In this document: positions 1 through 7,961 of the stretch, in pieces | Numbering within the stretch: the first letter of the stretch is position 1 | Layout of the letters: the number at the start of each line of letters is the position of its first letter | Origin: Dysgonamonadaceae bacterium | GTDB lineage: Bacteria > Bacteroidota > Bacteroidia > Bacteroidales > Azobacteroidaceae | Direction of reading: 5' to 3' | DNA: 16,763 bases | Assembly (NCBI GenBank): GCA_031276105.1 | Contig: JAISNS010000187.1 | Coordinates: 1 to 16,763, forward strand | Program-made: the position numbers and the translations under genes | The notes under the pieces: generated by a model | Databases searched by the model: none | Told to the model about the DNA's origin: nothing | Seen by the model: the letters and a program-made list of their open reading frames with translations, nothing else

Positions 1-432
1 TGTCTTTAAGTCCCGTTTACCCCATACAAAGGATACAATTTCTCCACATTCTCTGTCGTATGCATAAATCAAGCACACTTTATTTTTCTTTTCTCCAACA
101 TAAGTCCAAAACTCATCCACTTCCAATGATGCTTAATGATTGCATTTCGGTTTAATTTAATAATACGATTTGACTAATACCGACAATATCTTAACTACAC
201 TAATTCCCTCTATTACAGATATATTTCTAACTCCAATACCGCGAACCATCATCAGTAAAATACGTTTTATTATCGACGAATGACAGCCTTTATAATCTAA
301 TGCATGGTCGCCTGTAAATTGGCGTCCACAATGTTTGCACAAATAAGTCTGCTTTCCCGAGTGTTTTTTGCCATTTTTCTTTACCTTTGTTCTATGACAA
401 TGGGGGCAATAAAGTTCTATCTTTATTTTCAT
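1..432 (-). pseudogene. IS1-family transposase, 5' part, interrupted by two stop codons
   Basis: The first 91 codons (432 down to 160) give an InsA-like N-terminus: a four-cysteine zinc ribbon (CPHC near residue 9, CKHCGRQF near residue 32) followed by a helix-turn-helix-like stretch (GIGVRNISVIEGIS). A TAA follows at 159-157. Reading on in the same frame gives seven codons (IKPKCNH), a second TAA at 135-133, then 44 codons to the window edge that resemble the start of the InsB/DDE domain (LEVDEFWTYVGEKKNK, then YAYDREC and VWGKRDLK). The Asp in EVDEFW is the expected first catalytic Asp. The two halves are in one frame, so this resembles a single-ORF IS1-family element with two nonsense mutations rather than the classic insA/insB -1 frameshift arrangement. 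A TAACTTTG element (444-437) lies just upstream of the ATG and could be its promoter. The 3' end of the element is outside the window, so whether the rest is intact cannot be seen. Confidence 0.85.
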
Positions 433-799
433 TTTACAAAGTTAGCATGAAATTCTCAATTACACACAACCGCATAAAAATATCTTGCAAAATTTATAGG
501 GGAAAAATACTACTTTTTCCCTCATTGTCATTACTTTATATCAGCATACTTTTTAAAGCACCACCTAATCGTTTTTTTACGAAACAGATAGATTAACAGT
601 TTTTGGTATTTTTTTGGCTTTACTTGTGTAATCTTAATGCAAGAGGGGAAGACTTTGCTATTTTCTCTCGCTGGATACAAGGAGTACGAAATTTTAATTA
701 CTCCCGGAATTGCTGGCAAATTTTTATCAGTTTGCGTGTAACTGGAAATTTAATGCTAACTTTGCAGGCAAAATTAAAATTATTCGGAATTTGCTTGTA
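433..799. other. Gene-free region: outer end of the IS element and lipoprotein promoter
   Basis: No credible gene is seen here; the short open frames have no family features. Reading leftward from about 534, the minus strand begins GTAATGACAATGAGGG, which is similar in style to IS1-family ends, so the outer end of the IS may lie near 530-536; this cannot be confirmed because the other end is not in the window. A perfect 8-bp inverted repeat (GGGAAAAA at 500-507, TTTTTCCC at 514-521, six-base loop) sits just inside that point. The right part carries the promoter of the next gene. The stretch 540-725 shows nothing else I can support. Confidence 0.5.
731..764 (+). promoter_or_regulatory. Bacteroidota-type promoter for the lipoprotein gene
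   Basis: TTTG at 731-734 and TAACTTTG at 757-764 match the -33 and -7 elements of the Bacteroidota housekeeping promoter, with a spacer of 22 bases, slightly long compared with the usual 19-21. Transcription would start near 770, about 30 bases before the ATG at 800. This argues against the in-frame ATG at 710, which lies upstream of the promoter. Confidence 0.65.
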
Positions 800-2704
800 A
801 TGCCGCTCATTCGTTTTATAAAAAACAGTTTATTCATTGCCGTTTACTTGTTGTTGATAATAAGCGGATTGTATGCTTGTGCAAGTATAGGCAATCCTTC
901 CGGAGGCGATTACGACGTAAAGCCGCCGCAATTCACCGCCAGCAAACCGGCGCGGGATGCAATCGAATTTAAAGGAAACAAAATTGAAATCCAATTCGAT
1001 GAGTTTATCAGCATCGAAAAACCTTCGGAAAAAGTAATTATCACGCCGCCTCAGCAAAAATCGCCGGTTATCCGGGCGGTAGGTCGCAAAATTACCGTAG
1101 AATTAAAAGATTCGTTAATTCCCAATACGACTTATACATTCGATTTTACGGACGCTATTGTGGATAACAACGAAAAAAATCCTATCGAAGGCTTTTCTTT
1201 TGCTTTCTCAACCGGCGCTATCCTCGATTCTTTGATTATTTCGGGAATCTTGCTGAACGCCGAAAATTTGGAACCGATGCCGAATGTGATGATCGGACTG
1301 CATGTCAACCGGGAAGATTCGGCTTTTACCTCTCTCCCTTTCATGCGCACTTCGCAAACCAACGACCGGGGAATGTTTTGGATTCGCAATGTCGCGCCCG
1401 GCGCTTACCGGATTTTCGCGCTGACGGATATGAACCGAAATTTCAAATTCGACCAACCGGGCGAAGCGATTGCTTTCTGCGACAGTTTAATTGTTCCGTC
1501 TTTCGAACCGGCTATCCGCATGGATACTATATGGAAAGACAGTTTGACCGTCGATACGATTCGGGAAATTCAATATACCCGATTTACTCCGGATGATGTA
1601 AAACTTTTTCTGTTTAGGGAAGAGTTTGAACCGCAATATTTTTCCAAAATCGAACGCCCGGACGAAAAGCGTTTTATCCTTCATTTTAATTCGGAAAAGG
1701 CTCTACCGCCCGATTTGCACCTGACGGAAAATAACCCGGAAAACGACCGGTTCATCCGTGAATTTTCGCCCGACAGAAAAAGCATTACCTATTGGATAAG
1801 CGACTCCCTTGTGTATAAAAGAGATACGTTGAGAATGGAAGTAACTTACTGCGTCGATGACAGCCTGAATCAGTTGATTACCCGTGTAGATACTTTGCAG
1901 GCCATTTTTCGAAAACGGGAAGTTTCTTCCAAAGATAAAGAGGCAAAAATCGATTTTCTGGGCGTCGAAATAACGCCGTCCGGTATGATGAATGTGTACG
2001 ACACGTTAAAAATCACCTTTTCGGAACCGCTTCCTGCCTTGGATATTCCCGCTATTTGCTTTCAACAGAAGGTAGATACGCTGTGGGAAGACCGGGATTT
2101 CCCGCTTATCAGGGATAGCCTGAATCCCCGGCTTTATTATGTATTTAAAAATTGGCCTTATGGACAGGAATATCAGGTAAAAATCGATTCGGCAGCCATT
2201 TACAGTATTTACAATAAATGGAATAATTCGGTAGAAACCAAATTGAAAACGCCTGACGAGGAAGAATATGGCCATTTGTATGTGATAATCGAAGGAAATG
2301 AAGGCCCCGGTTGGGGACAATTATTGGATGGATCGGACAAAATCGTCAAAGAATCGGCGCTTTATGATGGCGAATTGATTTTTGAAAATATAAAACCGGG
2401 TAAATATTATTTGCGTTATATCGACGATGTAAACGGCAACGGAAAGTGGGATGCGGGAAATTATGCCGAAAAACGGCAATCGGAATCCGTCTATTATTAC
2501 CATTCTTTCTTTGAGATCAGGAAATTCAGCGAATTCGAACAAAATTGGAATATAAAGGAATTTCCGTTCGAAAAGCAGAAACCGTTGGAAATAACAAAAA
2601 ATAAACCGGTAGAAAAAAAACCTAAAAGAAATGAGCAAAATGCAAATCAACGAAATTCAAATTCGACGCGCACATCTTCCATGTCCGGAATGCCGAGGCT
2701 TTAA
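800..2704 (+). CDS. Ig-like domain lipoprotein, cell envelope
   Basis: A 634-residue protein with a lipoprotein signal peptide: charged start, hydrophobic core and a lipobox ending at Cys27 (LYAC). Residues about 40-140 look like a bacterial Ig-like domain of the SbsA/Big_5 type (PPQFTAS, then PNTTYTFDFTDAIVDNNEKN, ending FAFSTG). Next comes a prealbumin-like/carboxypeptidase-regulatory-like fold (GMFWIRNVAPGAYRIFALTD). Two similar motifs, DMNRNFKFD near residue 210 and DVNGNGKWD near 541, resemble calcium-binding or prealbumin loop motifs. The tail is basic and Asn/Ser-rich. The family is common in Bacteroidota as a hypothetical Ig-like protein; its function is not known to me. I chose the ATG at 800, not 710, because it begins the signal peptide and follows the promoter at a normal distance. 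The 3' end overlaps the next gene by 74 bases, suggesting coupled expression. Confidence 0.85.
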   Translation: MPLIRFIKNSLFIAVYLLLIISGLYACASIGNPSGGDYDVKPPQFTASKPARDAIEFKGNKIEIQFDEFISIEKPSEKVIITPPQQKSPVIRAVGRKITVELKDSLIPNTTYTFDFTDAIVDNNEKNPIEGFSFAFSTGAILDSLIISGILLNAENLEPMPNVMIGLHVNREDSAFTSLPFMRTSQTNDRGMFWIRNVAPGAYRIFALTDMNRNFKFDQPGEAIAFCDSLIVPSFEPAIRMDTIWKDSLTVDTIREIQYTRFTPDDVKLFLFREEFEPQYFSKIERPDEKRFILHFNSEKALPPDLHLTENNPENDRFIREFSPDRKSITYWISDSLVYKRDTLRMEVTYCVDDSLNQLITRVDTLQAIFRKREVSSKDKEAKIDFLGVEITPSGMMNVYDTLKITFSEPLPALDIPAICFQQKVDTLWEDRDFPLIRDSLNPRLYYVFKNWPYGQEYQVKIDSAAIYSIYNKWNNSVETKLKTPDEEEYGHLYVIIEGNEGPGWGQLLDGSDKIVKESALYDGELIFENIKPGKYYLRYIDDVNGNGKWDAGNYAEKRQSESVYYYHSFFEIRKFSEFEQNWNIKEFPFEKQKPLEITKNKPVEKKPKRNEQNANQRNSNSTRTSSMSGMPRL

Positions 2705-3518
2705 TGCTTTTCGATTTTCGGGAATTGTAATCTGTTTCGTTTGGTATGTTCAAGTTTTTTACGCCCAAACGGAAAAAATACCGTTCCAAAATGGGGAAGA
2801 ACTCAACTACGATATCCGTTACAAGTACGGATTGGTCATGTTGAAAGCCGGAACCGCCAAATACCGGATAAACGTAACCGACTACAACGAATCGGAGGCT
2901 TATCAATCTTCCCTCCTCTTCAAAACGACCTCTTTCTTCGATAAAATCTACAAAATCAGGGATACGCTAAATTCCTATGCAAGCATCCCCTATCTTATCC
3001 CACTTTTTCACGACAGGGTTGTTAATGAGGGAAATACTCATTTTAAAGAGGAACTCATTATCCGTGAATACACGCCCGAATATTCGGAAGTGTCGATAAA
3101 GCGCAAACGCAATGAAGAAATCCGGTTCGACACTATCCTGATCGCCGATAATTTGGGAATAGACATCCTGAATATTTTCCTCTTTGTTCGCGCATTGGAT
3201 TATTCGGAAATAAAAAAAGGCGATTCGTTCAAATTCACTACTTTCGTAGGAAAAAGGAAAAACAATATCATCATTCGCTATGCAGAGCAAGCCGTAATAA
3301 AAAAAGACGGTAAAAAATATAAAACGCTCAAATTAACCATTGACGTTGCTGCCGAAGCATTTAATGCATCTAAAAATTCGATGGAAGTATGGATAAGCGA
3401 CGACGAAAATAAAATTCCTGTCCGGATAAAAGCCAAATTGAAAATCGGGGCGGCGGAAGCCGATTTATCTTCCTATAAAAACCTGAAAAACCCTTTCGAC
3501 GCCGAATCATCACGATGA
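2631..3518 (+). CDS. Exported DUF3108 family protein
   Basis: A 295-residue protein whose body starts around ENGEELNYDIRYKYG-like sequence (FQNGEELNYDIRYKYG) and ends with KIPVRIKAKLKIGAAEADL, the pattern of DUF3108 proteins, which are exported beta-rich proteins of unknown function. A hydrophobic stretch (IVICFVWYVQVFYAQ) near residues 32-46 looks like a signal peptide, but it is preceded by an unusually long N-terminal segment that overlaps the previous gene in another frame. The only in-frame ATG codons upstream of the hydrophobic core are at 2631 and 2640. An ATG at 2704, right at the upstream stop, is out of frame and ends after eight codons. The start is therefore uncertain; a small indel moving the natural start out of frame is possible. 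It ends 15 bases before ribF and is probably in the same operon. Confidence 0.75.
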   Translation: MSKMQINEIQIRRAHLPCPECRGFNAFRFSGIVICFVWYVQVFYAQTEKIPFQNGEELNYDIRYKYGLVMLKAGTAKYRINVTDYNESEAYQSSLLFKTTSFFDKIYKIRDTLNSYASIPYLIPLFHDRVVNEGNTHFKEELIIREYTPEYSEVSIKRKRNEEIRFDTILIADNLGIDILNIFLFVRALDYSEIKKGDSFKFTTFVGKRKNNIIIRYAEQAVIKKDGKKYKTLKLTIDVAAEAFNASKNSMEVWISDDENKIPVRIKAKLKIGAAEADLSSYKNLKNPFDAESSR

Positions 3519-3533
3519 TTAATCAAATCATTT

Positions 3534-4460
3534 ATGAAGGTAATTGATATTAATGATTTTAGCGAAATACAGAAAGAAACAGCCGGAACTACCGGTTTTT
3601 TCGACGGCGTTCACCGGGGACACCGCTATCTTATTGAACAGTTGAAAGATAAGGCCGCTTTGTTGGGCTTGCCGTCTTCCCTCATTACTTTTTCCAACCA
3701 TCCTAAAAAAATATTGGACAAGAACTTTCAGGTAGCATTACTAAATTCGTTCGACGAAAGAATCGACCGTTTGGCTTCTACCGGAATCGACTATTGCTAC
3801 GTTATCCGCTTTACTCAAGCATTTTCCGAAATCACCGCCGAAGATTTTATCCGGCAAGTGTTGAGAGAACAATTGAAACTCAAGTTTTTATTGATTGGCT
3901 ACGATCATCGATTCGGAAAAGGGCGACGCGATACGTTCGAACATTACCTTACATTCGGCCGGATGTATGGGCTAACCGTCGATAAAGCCGGAAAACTGCC
4001 CGATGATTCCGTTTCTTCCTTTAGTTCAACAACTATCAGGCATTTATTGCAGGAAGGAGAGGTGAAAAAAGCCGCCGGAATGTTAGCTTATAATTACCCG
4101 TTGGTTGGAATTGTAATTGCCGGCGACCGGGTAGGACGAACAATCGGCTTTCCTACGGCCAATATTGAACTTATTGAAAAAGAAAAACTTATACCCAAAG
4201 AGGGCGTCTATGCCGGCTGCGTGAGTCTCGACGGAAAAAAATATGACGGAATGGTTTATATCGGGCGACGCCCCACCTTATCTTTGCAGGGAGAATCACG
4301 GATCGAAGTGCATATCCTTGATTTTAACGAAAATATCTATGGAAAACGAATCTGCGTGGAATTAATTGATTTTCTTCGTCCCGACCGGTTTTTCCACAAC
4401 CTGAACGACTTACAAAAACAATTGGAAAAAGACAAGGAAAGCGTCCGGCATTTAAAGTGA
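3534..4460 (+). CDS. ribF: Bifunctional riboflavin kinase / FMN adenylyltransferase
   Basis: A 308-residue protein, normal length for RibF, which converts riboflavin to FMN and then FAD using ATP in the cytoplasm. The N-terminal FAD-synthetase half shows the nucleotidyl-transferase motif GFFDGVHRGH near residues 22-31 and ITFSNHPKKIL near residue 56, plus SSTTIRHLLQEGEV near residues 163-176. The C-terminal riboflavin kinase half shows GRTIGFPTANIE, PKEGVYAGCV, YIGRRPTL and a C-terminal FLRPDRFF...LQKQLEKD pattern. All main family motifs are present. The ATG at 3534 is right for the family, though the segment before the nucleotide-binding loop (ETAGTTGFF) is a little unusual. It follows the DUF3108 gene closely and faces a small RNA unit on the opposite strand whose terminator touches the ribF stop codon. 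Confidence 0.96.
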   Translation: MKVIDINDFSEIQKETAGTTGFFDGVHRGHRYLIEQLKDKAALLGLPSSLITFSNHPKKILDKNFQVALLNSFDERIDRLASTGIDYCYVIRFTQAFSEITAEDFIRQVLREQLKLKFLLIGYDHRFGKGRRDTFEHYLTFGRMYGLTVDKAGKLPDDSVSSFSSTTIRHLLQEGEVKKAAGMLAYNYPLVGIVIAGDRVGRTIGFPTANIELIEKEKLIPKEGVYAGCVSLDGKKYDGMVYIGRRPTLSLQGESRIEVHILDFNENIYGKRICVELIDFLRPDRFFHNLNDLQKQLEKDKESVRHLK

Positions 4461-4484
4461 AAAAGGGAATTCTCCCGAACTCCC
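4460..4484 (-). terminator. Intrinsic terminator of the putative small RNA
   Basis: On the minus strand GGGAGTT (4484-4478), loop CGGGAG, AATTCCC (4471-4465) form a 7-bp stem with one G-U pair, followed directly by five T (4464-4460). On the plus strand the same hairpin has no T-run after it, so it ends leftward transcripts rather than ribF mRNA. Confidence 0.6.
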
Positions 4485-4533
4485 TAATCCAATCTTTGTT
4501 AACCTTAAATCTAATACTATTATGAAAAAACCA
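4461..4533 (-). ncRNA. Putative small RNA of about 70 nt
   Basis: On the minus strand a near-perfect promoter is followed about 50 bases later by a classic intrinsic terminator, with no open reading frame of note between them. The predicted transcript starts near 4533 and ends in the T-run at 4464-4460. The body is AT-rich (about TTCATAATAGTATTAGATTT). It lies between two converging genes, so it could be antisense to the 3' untranslated region of ribF mRNA or a stand-alone small RNA. I do not recognise an Rfam family. Ends are inferred from promoter and terminator positions only. Confidence 0.5.
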
Positions 4534-4538
4534 CTCTG

Positions 4539-4570
4539 CAAAGGTAAAGCCCTTTTGTTTTTTCGCCAAA
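4539..4570 (-). promoter_or_regulatory. Consensus Bacteroidota promoter, reading leftward
   Basis: On the minus strand TTTG (4570-4567), a 20-base spacer and TACCTTTG (4546-4539) followed by CA match the Bacteroidota -33/-7 consensus very well. It reads away from ackA and towards the end of ribF, so it does not serve any annotated coding gene. Confidence 0.65.
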
Positions 4571-4620
4571 TTATTTCGTTTAATTAGTGTTAAGTATTTT
4601 TCGCCTTGCGTTAAATGATA

Positions 4621-5814
4621 TTAATCCAACAGATTCAAGGTATCCAAGGCAATCATAAGTTCTTCATCCGTAGGAATAACGACTATTTTTACCAACGAAC
4701 CGGCGCTGCTGATAACCGTTTCTTCTCCCCGTATTTTATTTAACGTGTCGTCGATTTGGATACCCATAAACGCCAAGTCTTCGCAAACAATCTTGCGCGT
4801 CTCTATTTGATTTTCCCCGACGCCTCCGGTAAAAACCAAAACATCTATTCCGCCCAAAGCGGCAGCATAAGAACCTATGTATTTCTTTATCTTATAATTA
4901 TATATGTTCAACGCCAATAATGCCCGCTCGTTTCCTTCTTTAACGGCTGCCGATACTTCGCGCATGTCGGAAGAAACGCCCGAAACGCCCAATATGCCGC
5001 TATATTTATTGACAATCGTAGAAATAGCTTGGAATCCAACGTTTTCCTTTTCCATAAGGTAGGTGAGAACTCCCGCATCAATATCGCCGCTTCGGGTACC
5101 CATCAACAATCCTTCGACGGGGGTCATCCCCATAGACGTGTCGATTGAAACGCCGTTCCGTATGGCGGCAATCGAAGCTCCGTTCCCGATGTGACAGGTG
5201 ATAATTCGCTGTTTTTCGTACGGAACGCCCAAAAATTCGCAAGCACGTTTGGATACGTAGCGGTGGCTTGTCCCGTGAAAACCGTAACGGCGGATGGCAT
5301 ATTTCTCGTAAAGCGAATGAGGAAGCCCGTACATGTAAGCATAATCCGGCATGGTTTGATGAAAAGCCGTATCGAAAACGGCTACCTGCGGAACGGACGG
5401 CATCAGGGTTTTAATTGCCAATATCCCGTTCAGATTGGGCGGATTATGCAAAGGCGCCAAATCAATACATTCGATGATTTTCTGAATCACTTCATCATTA
5501 ATCAAAACGCTTGAATTGAATTTTTCCCCGCCATGTACAACCCTGTGGCCTACTGCGTCGATTTCATCCAACGAACGGATGCAACCGTATTTCTCGCTTG
5601 TTATTACTCCCAAAATGTATTCGATACCCGTCTGATGCTCCAAGATTTCACCTTCGAGGATAACTTTGTCGCCGTTGGGTAATGTGAGTTTCAGGAAAGA
5701 ACCGGTCAATCCGATTTTTTCAATCCCTCCCTGCGCCAAGGCTGCACGGGTTTCCATATCCAACAATTTGTATTTGATAGACGAACTGCCGCAATTTAAT
5801 ACCAATATTTTCAT
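4621..5814 (-). CDS. ackA: Acetate kinase
   Basis: A 397-residue protein of normal length. It interconverts acetyl phosphate + ADP with acetate + ATP in the cytoplasm and supplies ATP in fermenting cells. Family motifs are all visible: N-terminal LVLNCGSSSIKY, GHRVVHGG with the substrate-binding Arg, VFDTAFHQTMP with the catalytic Asp, RRYGFHGTSHRYVS with the conserved His, GMTPVEGLLMGTRSGDIDAG with the catalytic Arg, FTGGVGEN, and PTDEELMIA at the end. It is the last gene of a pta / dehydrogenase / ackA set on this strand, 33 bases after the dehydrogenase gene, and probably shares their transcript. Confidence 0.97.
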   Translation of the reverse strand: MKILVLNCGSSSIKYKLLDMETRAALAQGGIEKIGLTGSFLKLTLPNGDKVILEGEILEHQTGIEYILGVITSEKYGCIRSLDEIDAVGHRVVHGGEKFNSSVLINDEVIQKIIECIDLAPLHNPPNLNGILAIKTLMPSVPQVAVFDTAFHQTMPDYAYMYGLPHSLYEKYAIRRYGFHGTSHRYVSKRACEFLGVPYEKQRIITCHIGNGASIAAIRNGVSIDTSMGMTPVEGLLMGTRSGDIDAGVLTYLMEKENVGFQAISTIVNKYSGILGVSGVSSDMREVSAAVKEGNERALLALNIYNYKIKKYIGSYAAALGGIDVLVFTGGVGENQIETRKIVCEDLAFMGIQIDDTLNKIRGEETVISSAGSLVKIVVIPTDEELMIALDTLNLLD

Positions 5815-5847
5815 TTTTGTAGTCTGTTTGTTTATTAATTTCTCCGG

Positions 5848-6819
5848 TTACTTGAAAAACGGATTAGGCGCTACCGGTTTGTTGTTCTCGTAAATGTAAA
5901 ATCCTTTTCCGGTGCGGATTCCCAATTGCCGGGTACGGTAGAGCCGCCACAAAATGGGATTGGGTTTGTATTTTTTGTCGCCGTATTCGTTGAACATGTC
6001 TTCCATCAGGCAAACTAATTTTTCGATGCCGATTAAGTCGGCCATTTGGAAAATGCCTAAGCGCATTCCGTAAACAGTTACCGTCAGCCGGTCGATATCT
6101 TCCATTGCGGATACATTTTCCATCATCATTTGGCAGGCTTCGTTCAAAAGGACGACGACTAAGCGCAAGCTGACCAATCCGCTGTTTTCGTGTACGTTTA
6201 TTGTCTGATATTTAATCAGTTTGGCAAACAGCAATACCTTATTATATACTTCTTCCGATGTATATACTCCTTTCACTATTTCCAACAATTTGGCGTCGCT
6301 GTGGGCAACCGGAAAATGAAGGCTTATGCAACGTTCCCTGTGTTTCAATTCGGAAGCCAATTCGCTGATAACTACCGTAGTGGCATTTGTCGCAATGATG
6401 GCTTCGGGCGATACTGTTTTTTCTATTTCCATGAAAGCCTGTTTCCGCAGGAGGGTATCCCGTTCGCCGGTTTCGCTGTCGAAACGGATACATTCGATGA
6501 CGAAGTCGCAGTCTTTCAAGGCAGAATAATCCGTCGATCCGGTGATTCGTCCCAAAATTGCCCGTTTTTCCGTGGGCGTCAGTCCCCAATTTTCTATGCG
6601 GCTGTCGAGGCCTTCGCTGATTCGTTCAAAAGCGAAGTCGATTCGTTCTTGGTTGACTTCGATGAAAATGACTTCCAATCCGGCGGAAGAAGTCAACCGG
6701 ATAATGTTACGGCCATCCCGTCCCGCGCCAACTACTCCAATTTTGGAGAATAAAGATTTCTTTTTGTCTTTCGCGAAAAGTCCGAAAGCTTCAATGGGTT
6801 CTATTATTGTTTCTGCCAT
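5848..6819 (-). CDS. Divergent 3-hydroxyacyl-CoA dehydrogenase family protein
   Basis: A 323-residue protein with an N-terminal Rossmann domain (IGVVGAGRDGRN near residues 27-38; the three glycines of GxGxxG are kept) and a C-terminal 3HCDH domain ending GKGFYIYENN. Family members oxidise 3-hydroxyacyl-CoA with NAD+, for example in butyrate or fatty acid metabolism. The catalytic His and Glu pair is kept with the right spacing of 12 (LHFPVAHSDAKLLEIVKG). Other motifs are changed: the usual GFVxNR segment reads SGLVSLRL, and the usual PMGPxxLxDxxGLD reads LGIFQMADLIGIEKL. An extra N-terminal segment of about 25 residues precedes the Rossmann fold. It sits between pta and ackA, so a link with acyl-CoA/acyl-phosphate turnover is likely, but its substrate is unknown. 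Confidence 0.85.
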   Translation of the reverse strand: MAETIIEPIEAFGLFAKDKKKSLFSKIGVVGAGRDGRNIIRLTSSAGLEVIFIEVNQERIDFAFERISEGLDSRIENWGLTPTEKRAILGRITGSTDYSALKDCDFVIECIRFDSETGERDTLLRKQAFMEIEKTVSPEAIIATNATTVVISELASELKHRERCISLHFPVAHSDAKLLEIVKGVYTSEEVYNKVLLFAKLIKYQTINVHENSGLVSLRLVVVLLNEACQMMMENVSAMEDIDRLTVTVYGMRLGIFQMADLIGIEKLVCLMEDMFNEYGDKKYKPNPILWRLYRTRQLGIRTGKGFYIYENNKPVAPNPFFK

Positions 6820-6873
6820 TTATGTATTTGTTTTTAGAATGTAAACTTTGTTTTTAGACATAAGATATAAGAT

Positions 6874-6894
6874 AAACCCTGTCATTGCGGGTTT
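6874..6894. repeat. Small inverted repeat between pta and the dehydrogenase gene
   Basis: AAACCC (6874-6879) and GGGTTT (6889-6894) form a 6-bp stem with a nine-base loop in the 85-base gap between the two genes. On the minus strand no T-run follows, so it is more likely an mRNA-processing or stability hairpin than a terminator, if it matters at all. Confidence 0.3.
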
Positions 6895-6904
6895 GTCTTT
6901 TGTC

Positions 6905-7912
6905 TCATATCTTTTGTTTTATTGCCTGATTTGCGCAGATGGCTACCATTTTATAAATGTCGTCTGCCGAACAGCCGCGCGACAAGTCGTTGACGGGAGC
7001 TGCCATTCCCTGTAAAATTGGCCCTACCGCTTCTGCATTTCCCAAACGCTGCACCAATTTGTAGGCGATATTGCCACATTCCAAGTTGGGGAATACCAAT
7101 ACGTTGGCTTTTCCGGCAACCGAACTTCCGGGCGCTTTGCTGTTGCCGACCGACGGAACTAAAGCGGCGTCGGCTTGCAGTTCGCCGTCGATGGATAAAT
7201 CGGGCGCCAAGGCTTTTGCCAAACGGGTTGCTTCGATTACTTTGTCGGCGAGTTCGTGCCGGGCGCTTCCTTTGGTCGAGAAGCTCAACATGGCTACGCG
7301 AGGTTCTACGCCGACAATCGCCTGAGTTGTGCGGGCGGTTGCCACGGCTATCTCGGCCAATTCCTTTGCATCGGGATTGGGCATGACCGCGCAGTCGGCA
7401 AAGACTAAAACGCCGTCGTCGCCATACAATTTATCTTGGACGAACATCAGGAATGCTCCCGAAACGACGCTGATGCCCGGAGCGGTTTTGATGATTTGCA
7501 ACGCGGGACGCAAGACGTCGCCGGTCGTGTTTTGTGCGCCGGCAATTTCGCCGTCGGCGTCGCCGTTTTTAATCATTAAACATCCCAAGTACAAAGGGTC
7601 TTCGACTAATTGAGCGGCTTTTTCAGGCGTCATGCCTTTATTTTTTCTCAGCTTGACGAGCAATTCGATGTAGATTTCCTTTTTATCGTGCTTGCGCGGG
7701 TCGATGATGATTGCTTTTTCAATTTCGGGAAGATTAAGCAGTTGTGCCGACCGTTTTATTTCTTCCGGATCGCCCAACAGGATAATTGTTGCCACTCCGT
7801 CTGCGATTAAGCGGTTAGCTGCTGTCAATGTGCGTTTTTCTACGCCTTCGGGCAGTACAATTCGGCGTTTATTAGCTATCGCTCTTGCGATTATATCGTG
7901 CATTAAATCCAT
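6905..7912 (-). CDS. pta: Phosphate acetyltransferase
   Basis: A 335-residue short-form Pta, which turns acetyl-CoA + phosphate into acetyl phosphate + CoA for AckA. It has the catalytic domain only, without the N-terminal DRTGG/BioD-like part of long enterobacterial forms. Visible motifs: RIVLPEGVEKRTLTAA, IAGAQNTTGDVLRPALQIIK, DCAVMPNPDAKELAEIA, LSFSTKGSARHE with the substrate-binding Ser/Arg region, GELQADAALVPSVGNSKAPGS and VFPNLECGNIAYKLVQRLG. It starts at 7912 (MDLMHD); the second Met at 7903 is a possible alternative. It is the first gene of the minus-strand operon, with a -7 element about 40 bases upstream. Confidence 0.96.
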   Translation of the reverse strand: MDLMHDIIARAIANKRRIVLPEGVEKRTLTAANRLIADGVATIILLGDPEEIKRSAQLLNLPEIEKAIIIDPRKHDKKEIYIELLVKLRKNKGMTPEKAAQLVEDPLYLGCLMIKNGDADGEIAGAQNTTGDVLRPALQIIKTAPGISVVSGAFLMFVQDKLYGDDGVLVFADCAVMPNPDAKELAEIAVATARTTQAIVGVEPRVAMLSFSTKGSARHELADKVIEATRLAKALAPDLSIDGELQADAALVPSVGNSKAPGSSVAGKANVLVFPNLECGNIAYKLVQRLGNAEAVGPILQGMAAPVNDLSRGCSADDIYKMVAICANQAIKQKI

Positions 7913-7953
7913 AATACAGTAAAAAATTTGATGATTATTGTTTTTTGATGGTG

Positions 7954-7961
7954 CAAAAATA
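7954..7961 (-). promoter_or_regulatory. -7 element of the pta promoter
   Basis: On the minus strand TATTTTTG (7961-7954) followed by CA matches the Bacteroidota -7 element TAnnTTTG and lies about 40 bases before the pta ATG. The nearest TTTG upstream (7989-7986) leaves a 24-base spacer, longer than usual, so only the -7 part is well supported. Confidence 0.5.

Noticed and set aside
710..799. N-terminal extension of the lipoprotein from the ATG at 710
   Set aside because: It precedes the promoter -33/-7 elements and would bury the lipoprotein signal peptide 30 residues inside the protein.
2008..2660. Two 100-residue frames on the minus strand opposite the lipoprotein gene
   Set aside because: Phe/Ile/Arg-rich shadow frames without start context or family features.
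4522..4587. 21-codon open frame on the plus strand after ribF (MKKPLCKGKALLFF...)
   Set aside because: It overlaps the minus-strand promoter, no plus-strand promoter was identified for it and it has no recognisable features; it is probably a chance frame, although the Lys-rich start looks peptide-like.
6190..6753. 187-residue frame on the plus strand opposite the dehydrogenase gene
   Set aside because: It is a shadow of a well-supported gene; it is rich in Phe, Gln and Arg, as expected from the complement, and has no family match that I recognise.
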